This document shows, one piece after another, positions 60,255 through 64,000 of a stretch of DNA of 64,000 nt; position 1 is the first letter of the stretch, and every line of letters begins with the position of its first letter. Position numbers and translations under genes: made by a program. The notes under the pieces were generated by a model. The model had not been told where the DNA came from. It did not search any database and worked only from the letters and a program-made list of their open reading frames with translations. The stretch spans positions 29,598,738-29,662,737 of the forward strand of contig NC_090996.1 in NCBI RefSeq assembly GCF_041146395.1, read 5' to 3'. The stretch is from Eulemur rufifrons (taxonomy: Eukaryota; Chordata; Mammalia; Primates; Lemuridae).

Positions 60255-60485
60255 CCACTTTTACCAAGGGCTTAATAGGTGTCAGGCACTATACTGGGGA
60301 TGGATATAAACCTGTGTTTTTATTTGAAGCTCAGAGAAATGTAAATAAAGTGAAGATCTGCATTCTGAGTGGGGAGTCCGAGAAACCTCACGCTCAGAGC
60401 TTAAGTAACGTTCCCAGGGCCATGTAGCCACTGGAGTAGAGCCAGGATTTGAACCTAGGTCTTGGGGATCTCAAAAGTCCACTAA
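60255..60485 (-). repeat. MIR
   Basis: 'agggcttaataggtgtcagg', then 'gagcttaagtaacgttccca' and 'gagtagagccaggatttgaa' 'cctaggtctt' in antisense order. The middle is diverged. Confidence 0.75.
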
Positions 60486-60629
60486 ATAGGGCTGCTTTCT
60501 AATAGGACCGTTCTAATATTCTGGAGACCCTTTGAGGACATTTCCTACAACCAAGTGTGTACTAGATGAGTGAGAAACAGAATTGAGATTGTAAGGTGGT
60601 CCTGAGTGTTCATACAAATATTTATCACA

Positions 60630-60975
60630 TATTGACCCCATACCAGGCACTGGGATAGATGCTAGCAATGCAGTGTGGAACCAAAAACACAGTCCCTGTC
60701 CTATGGAGTCTAGCACAGAGGACTATTGTCAAACACAGGATGAATTATGTCATTTCAGACTGCAAAAAGTGTTATTAAGAAAAACAAGAGGGAGGGTCTA
60801 ATTAGGCTGGGGGAGGAGGGACAGTGGGGAATTTCTGCTTTAAAGATATGATACATGCTGAGTCCTGAAGGTTGAGGCAGTGTTTGCAGAGAAGGAGTGA
60901 GGTGGAAGTGCATTCTAGGAAGAGGTAGCAGCATGTGCAAAGGCCCTGGGGCAGCACACACTTGGCACTTTGAGG
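60630..60975. repeat. Ancient interspersed repeat (unnamed)
   Basis: 'taccaggcactgggatagat', 'acacagtccctgtcctatgg' and 'agcatgtgcaaaggccctgg' match the order of the copy at 58255. Confidence 0.5.
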
Positions 60976-61049
60976 AACAGAAAAGTTAGTTTAGCTCTAT
61001 TAGCATTTATAGGGCCTGAGACACAGGATAGTGTAGAAAGGTGAAATTT

Positions 61050-61060
61050 GGGGGGGGGGG
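61050..61060. repeat. Poly-G run
   Basis: About 11 G in a row ('tttggggggggggg'). Error-prone for sequencing, so its length should be treated as uncertain. Confidence 0.9.
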
Positions 61061-61184
61061 GTTCAGTCAGGAAGAGCTAGCAAGGAATATGAGCTGCAGG
61101 TAAAAAACAGAGCCATGAAGGTGAGTAGGTAGGAGGGGCTGAGCTCAGTGAGTCAGCCAGCATCCTCCTGTACCTGTGCTAGCC

Positions 61185-61450
61185 CTTCCTTCAACCCTAC
61201 TTATCTCCGTGATTTTAGTCCAGCCCCTGGAACTTTGTAGTCTCCCTGTTGCCCAGCCGGCTTCATTTTACCCACATCAGCTATCATGACCTTCTCAGAG
61301 CTTCTGGAATAAAATTTAACCTCCGTAGGTGAGCATACCAGCTCCTTTGTGATTTGGGGTCTGCCCACCTCCCACCACGTGACTCGTTCCGTCTCCTCCA
61401 ACCCATAGAATTGGAGTCCCACCATTGCGCCCTGAGATTCCATAAATCCT
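61185..61450 (+). repeat. L2 LINE fragment
   Basis: 'cagagcttctggaataaaat', 'ttaacctccgtaggtgagca' and 'ctttgtgatttggggtctgc' correspond to the L2 3' coding/UTR region in sense. Confidence 0.6.
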
Positions 61451-62184
61451 TGCCTTGCAGTGGCTGATGGTTGGTCCGATAGATTATGTCAAAAATCTTT
61501 TCCAGCTCTAGCAACCCAAGAAAGAAATGCAGACAGAACAGACCTGCATTTTCCTCTCGCACCTCCCTTTCGAGCAAGCAAGAGTTGCCTAATCCCATGT
61601 TGCCACTGGTCAAGGAAGAGCCCGTATGTGAGCCCGTGTCCAGTGTCCCTCCTCACTTTCCTTAGACCCGTTTGCCTTCGTTGATTGAGACACGTCCTGA
61701 AAACGGTGGCTTTAGAAAGAAAGCTGCCTGGAGAGCTTCTTTTGTGCAAAGCTGTGGCCATGAGGCATACTGAGCGTCTGTTTCCTTCCAGGGGAAGCGA
61801 CCACGGAGTGCTGAACACGCTCAGCCGGCTCCCTTGGCCTCCTCCACCTCCGGTGAGTGACGTTTCCCAGTGGCTTTGTGACGGAGGAAGAAAGCAGTGT
61901 TCATCACACTGAGGGCCTGGGAGGCAGGGGGTGTGGCAGGGGACTTTGGAAGGCCCTCTGGGCTGCGAACGAACGCAGGGCCATCAGGAAGCTGCCGGAT
62001 TACATCACTGGAGGCACAGCACGCTGGTTCAATTACTGGCGCATGCTTGTGTATTCTCCCAATGCAGGTGACCTTGGCAGTCTGCACTGCCCAGTTAAAG
62101 GATGCAGAAGCTCTGCTATGAAAAAGAAAACGAAAATAAAACTCTTGAGTTTTGCTGTAAAACTTTCAACATACTCTCAGTCCC

Positions 62185-62880
62185 ATCAGCTTAGACCTTC
62201 TGGCCTCCTGACCCAGCTCCCACTGGCTGTGAAGAGTTTTCAGTGGAAACTTCTGAACCACAGGGCATTTGCATATGCACCGCCTCCCAACATTACAGCC
62301 TAGTCCTTGCCTTTCACCTGACTTCTCCCCACTGCCCACACCTGACTTTTATCTCCTCTCCTGCTTCCCCGTGGCCACTGGCTTAGTTCAGTCTTTGGCG
62401 TCCTTCAACTAGATCACTGCTATTGTCTTCTGCCAGGTCTCCTTGATTTGTTCTAATTTTTTCTCTGCACCGTTGACAGAGAACTCCCTGAAGCACAAAT
62501 CTCACCACCTCCCCAGAGGGCTCCACGCTGCCTGTGGACTGCAGTCCTGGCCCCTAGCTGGGAGGCCCCAAGCCTTCCTCTCTAGGCCAGATGACACCAC
62601 CAGGCTCTAGGGTCACATTGGCAAGTCCTGACTGTGCCTTTCCAGTTGGAAATTCCATGGTCACCTCAAACCCAACGTGGCAAAAACTGATAGCTGTATA
62701 ATTTCCTTCAAAACCTGCCCTTCCTCATTCTGGCATGGAGCTCTTCCTCGTCAACCAAGCCAGAATTCTGGGCGTCACCCTTAAAACCTCCCTTAAAACC
62801 TCTCCCCCTGCATTAAGAACTCTCGAATCCATCATCCAGCTTGGATCTCCCGCTGTCACCTGGATTACTGAGACAGCCAT
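62185..62880 (+). repeat. L2 LINE fragments, rearranged order
   Basis: 62640-62880 ('cacctcaaacccaacgtggc', 'ctgggcgtcacccttaaaac', 'ctgtcacctggattactgag') is from further 5' in L2 than 62185-62540 ('cagggcatttgcatatgcac', 'ttgacagagaactccctgaa'). At least two copies therefore lie side by side. Confidence 0.6.
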
Positions 62881-62904
62881 CAGGACCTTCCGGGATGACC
62901 GCGT

Positions 62905-63275
62905 AGCTTGCTAGGGCTGCTATAACTAGGAACCACAGACCAGGTAGCTCAAATAAAAGAAATTTATTTTCCACAATTCTGGAGGTTCAAGATCAAGGTG
63001 TCAGCAGGGTTGTTTTTTTCTGAGGCCTCACTCCTTGGCTTGTTGGTGACAGTCTCCTCCCTGTGTCTTCACGTGGTCATTTCTCCGTGCATGTGTGTGT
63101 CCTAATCTCGTCTTCTTGTCATATTGGATTAGGGCCCACCCGTATAACCTCATTCTACCATAATTGCCTCTTTAATGTCCCTATCTCCAAATACATTCAC
63201 ATTTTGGGGTAGCTTGAAGATTAGGAATGCAACATATGAATTTCAGGCAGACACCATTCAGCCATACTAATGACA
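62905..63275 (-). mobile_element. MaLR-type LTR, nearly complete
   Basis: 'gctagggctgctataactag', 'attctggaggttcaagatca', 'aggtgtcagcagggttg' and 'ggattagggcccacccgtat', ending 'gaatttcaggcagacaccat' 'tcagcc'. It lies in antisense orientation and splits L2 sequence that resumes at 63285. Confidence 0.7.
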
Positions 63276-63284
63276 AATCAGAGA

Positions 63285-63475
63285 ACATCACTGCCTTCCA
63301 TAGCTCTTCAGAGCTTTGGGATAAAATCACAATACCCTGGGTATTTTGTGATTTGATGCCCACGCACGCCTCGCCATGTGACTATTGCCTCTAACCTAGT
63401 TATTCTGGATTCGAGTTCTGCCATTGCACCGAGGAGTTTCATAACTCTTCGCCTTGCACAGTTTCCTCTAACAGA
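63285..63475 (+). repeat. L2 LINE fragment after the LTR
   Basis: 'agctcttcagagctttggga', 'taaaatcacaataccctggg' and 'tattttgtgatttgatgccc' are sense L2, plausibly the continuation of the L2 before the LTR at 62905. Confidence 0.6.
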
Positions 63476-63489
63476 AAGTTTATTTGCTC

Positions 63490-64000
63490 TTTCTTTTTCA
63501 ACAGCTTATTGAGGCATAACTGACACATCATAAACTGCACTGTTCAAAGTGAACAATCTGTGAAACTATCACCACAATCTAGGTAATGAACATTCACATC
63601 CCCCCAAAAGTTCCCTCTTTCCCTTTCCAATCCTCCCCTCCTCCCTCCTGCCCATCCCCAGGGAAACACTGATTGGCTTTCCGTGATTATAAGTTAGTTT
63701 GCATTTTCTAAAATGTTGTATCAACAGAGTCATAAAGCACGCACTCTTTTTTGTCTGGCTTCCTTCTCTCAGCAGAATCGTTTTGAGATGTATCCACGTT
63801 GTGTGTATCAACAGTTCATTCCTTTTGTTGCTGTGCAGCACTCCATCGTGTGGGTAACAGATGCACGGTGTGTTCATTATCACCTGTTGATGGACATTTG
63901 GGTTGTTTTGGGTTTGGGGCTATGACAACTAAAGCTGCTATGGTCATTCATGTTCAAGTCTTTATTTCTCCTGGGTAAATACCCAGGGGTGGAATGACTG
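63490..64000 (-). repeat. L1M LINE fragment (ORF2 3' end and 3' UTR), cut by the window end
   Basis: 'attgaggcataactgacaca', 'ccccagggaaacactgattg', 'catttgggttgttttgggtt' and 'gtaaatacccaggggtggaa' are the reverse complement of an old L1 3' region. Same family type as 11590-12110. It continues beyond the window. No open frame. Confidence 0.85.

Larger units (their letters stand above)
40356..64000. other. Intergenic DNA downstream of GRIN2A, repeat-dense, no gene seen
   Basis: No open reading frame here resembles a known protein and none has a plausible exon structure. The content is mostly MIR, L2, MER5-like, MaLR-type LTR and L1 remnants, listed separately. This fits the gene-poor neighbourhood of GRIN2A in primates. 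Stretches with nothing I can name: 40420-41560, 42170-42700, 43550-44990, 46250-46680, 46870-47060, 47940-48240, 49020-49320, 51400-52200, 52620-53420, 53450-54170, 56110-56940, 58860-59020, 59180-59930 and 61460-62180. The 42170-42330 piece ('cacaattatttcctaattag') is a possible conserved noncoding element. Confidence 0.7.

Overview
This is nuclear DNA from a primate, most likely a strepsirrhine (lemur or relative). There are no prokaryotic operons. Exons have canonical splice sites, and the sequence between them is full of mammalian interspersed repeats (MIR, L2, L1, MER5-type DNA transposons, MaLR-type LTRs). The taxonomic clue is a dimeric Alu at 20309-20566 whose right arm has the 'gctaggctgacgcc' form typical of lemur and galago Alus. 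A 5'-truncated L1 at 51000-51109 also has the 3' end seen in strepsirrhine L1s. Both carry intact target-site duplications.

The only protein-coding gene I can support is the 3' end of GRIN2A, which encodes the NMDA receptor subunit GluN2A, on the + strand. Positions 1-22020 are intron. The penultimate coding exon (22021-22259) encodes the end of the S2 ligand-binding lobe, the M4 helix and the start of the cytoplasmic tail. After a 6.46 kb intron, the last coding exon (28721-30514, 597 codons) encodes nearly all of the cytoplasmic tail and ends in the PDZ ligand SIESDV. The ending [10 protein letters not shown] separates GluN2A from GluN2B. A very long 3' UTR follows. It probably runs to a poly(A) signal at 40328 with a GU-rich element downstream, giving about 9.8 kb, and there is a candidate proximal signal at 35177. 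From about 40356 to the window end I see only intergenic DNA packed with old repeats.

The most interesting observation lies inside the last coding exon. A consensus 5' splice site (CAG|GTAACC at 29895) and a 3' splice site with a good pyrimidine tract (ends 30234) delimit a 340-nt exonic intron. They sit where the short GluN2A-S isoform described in human would be spliced. In this animal the shifted frame meets a TAG after only five residues. The cause is a leucine codon that is TTA here and, as far as I recall, TTG in human: silent in full-length GluN2A but a stop codon in the short isoform.

Other notable structures are a 0.4 kb ATC/CAC triplet tract growing from a MIR tail, a 20-bp perfect palindrome containing a heat-shock-element core, a degenerate ~100-bp tandem duplication, TAAT-rich candidate conserved noncoding DNA, and several nested repeat insertions. 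I found no RNA gene, CRISPR array or second protein-coding gene. Comparisons with human or mouse are from memory and are marked as such.
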